This document shows positions 63,993 to 64,000 of a DNA stretch of 64,000 nt, piece by piece. Origin of the DNA: Gimesia algae. GTDB lineage: Bacteria > Planctomycetota > Planctomycetia > Planctomycetales > Planctomycetaceae. How positions within the stretch are numbered: the stretch's first letter is position 1; each line of letters begins with the position of its first letter. A program made the position numbers and the translations under genes. The notes beneath the pieces were generated by a model. That model searched no databases. It worked only from the letters and a program-made list of their open reading frames with translations, and had not been told where the DNA came from. The DNA lies in assembly GCF_007746795.1 (NCBI RefSeq), contig NZ_CP036343.1, forward strand, positions 1,554,531-1,618,530. The letters are read 5' to 3'.

Positions 63993-64000
63993 CTATAACC

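Overview
The window reads as a chromosomal segment of a Planctomycetota bacterium, most likely Gimesia-like. This is an inference from the gene families and the moderate GC content, not from a database match. The diagnostic families are three DUF1559 pseudopilin-type proteins with the H-X9-DG motif, a DUF1501 / cytochrome-DUF1549-DUF1553 pair, a formylglycine sulfatase, many Gfo/Idh, sugar-acid and PQQ-propeller proteins, and several Tat- or Sec-exported proteins with no clear homologue outside the phylum.

Layout. 1-8.6 kb: ACT-domain protein, Gfo/Idh oxidoreductase, zinc-type alcohol dehydrogenase, sulfatase, and the DUF1501/PSD1 operon. 8.8-13.5 kb: a 1558-residue exported PQQ-propeller/TPR protein, followed by tRNA-Gly(CCC). 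13.7-22.1 kb: mostly housekeeping genes (Tat-exported FAD oxidoreductase, glycyl-tRNA synthetase, ComB, PurD, Asd, LysA). 22.5-26.3 kb: a secreted HEAT-repeat protein carrying a degenerate receiver domain, convergent with a lipoprotein whose thioredoxin fold has lost both cysteines. 26.5-29.8 kb: NagB-LmbE fusion, a second LmbE/PIG-L deacetylase and a 56-residue membrane protein. 29.8-34.8 kb: a sugar-acid style operon (MR/MLE dehydratase, ceramidase-like hydrolase, DapA-like aldolase, MFS carrier). 35-39.2 kb: a BRCT-MerR-TPR fusion protein, then glyA-hisD. 39.2-44.7 kb: an accessory island with a small HTH-like protein, a beta-class DNA methyltransferase, a ComEC-like metallo-beta-lactamase protein, hairpin repeats, a truncated IS4-type transposase and a tandem array of about 270-bp units. 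44.7-50.3 kb: planctomycete hypotheticals, a GspG-like membrane protein, and a 132-residue protein paired with a DUF4132 protein. 50.8-55.4 kb: two near-identical DUF1559 genes flanking a 35-residue basic protein and a cyclic-phosphate-type receiver gene. 55.4-64 kb: GntR regulator divergent from a sialidase-like protein, PfpI/DJ-1 protein, a cysteine-rich four-helix copper-binding protein, a DUF1559-lipoprotein pair, pyrrolidone-carboxyl peptidase and an SDR-DUF2867 protein.

The observations that best reward follow-up are: a pair of about 86-bp elements with terminal inverted repeats, placed in the same orientation just upstream of comB and of the PIG-L gene; the 270-bp hairpin-rich tandem array at the end of a broken transposase; the BRCT-MerR-TPR fusion; the exported receiver-like domain; the DUF4132 gene pair; a shared 17-base motif about 150 bases upstream of both DUF1559 paralogues; and two unlisted-size proteins of 56 and 35 residues. 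No complete, clearly novel multi-gene system (defence island, biosynthetic cluster or CRISPR locus) could be demonstrated from sequence reading alone.
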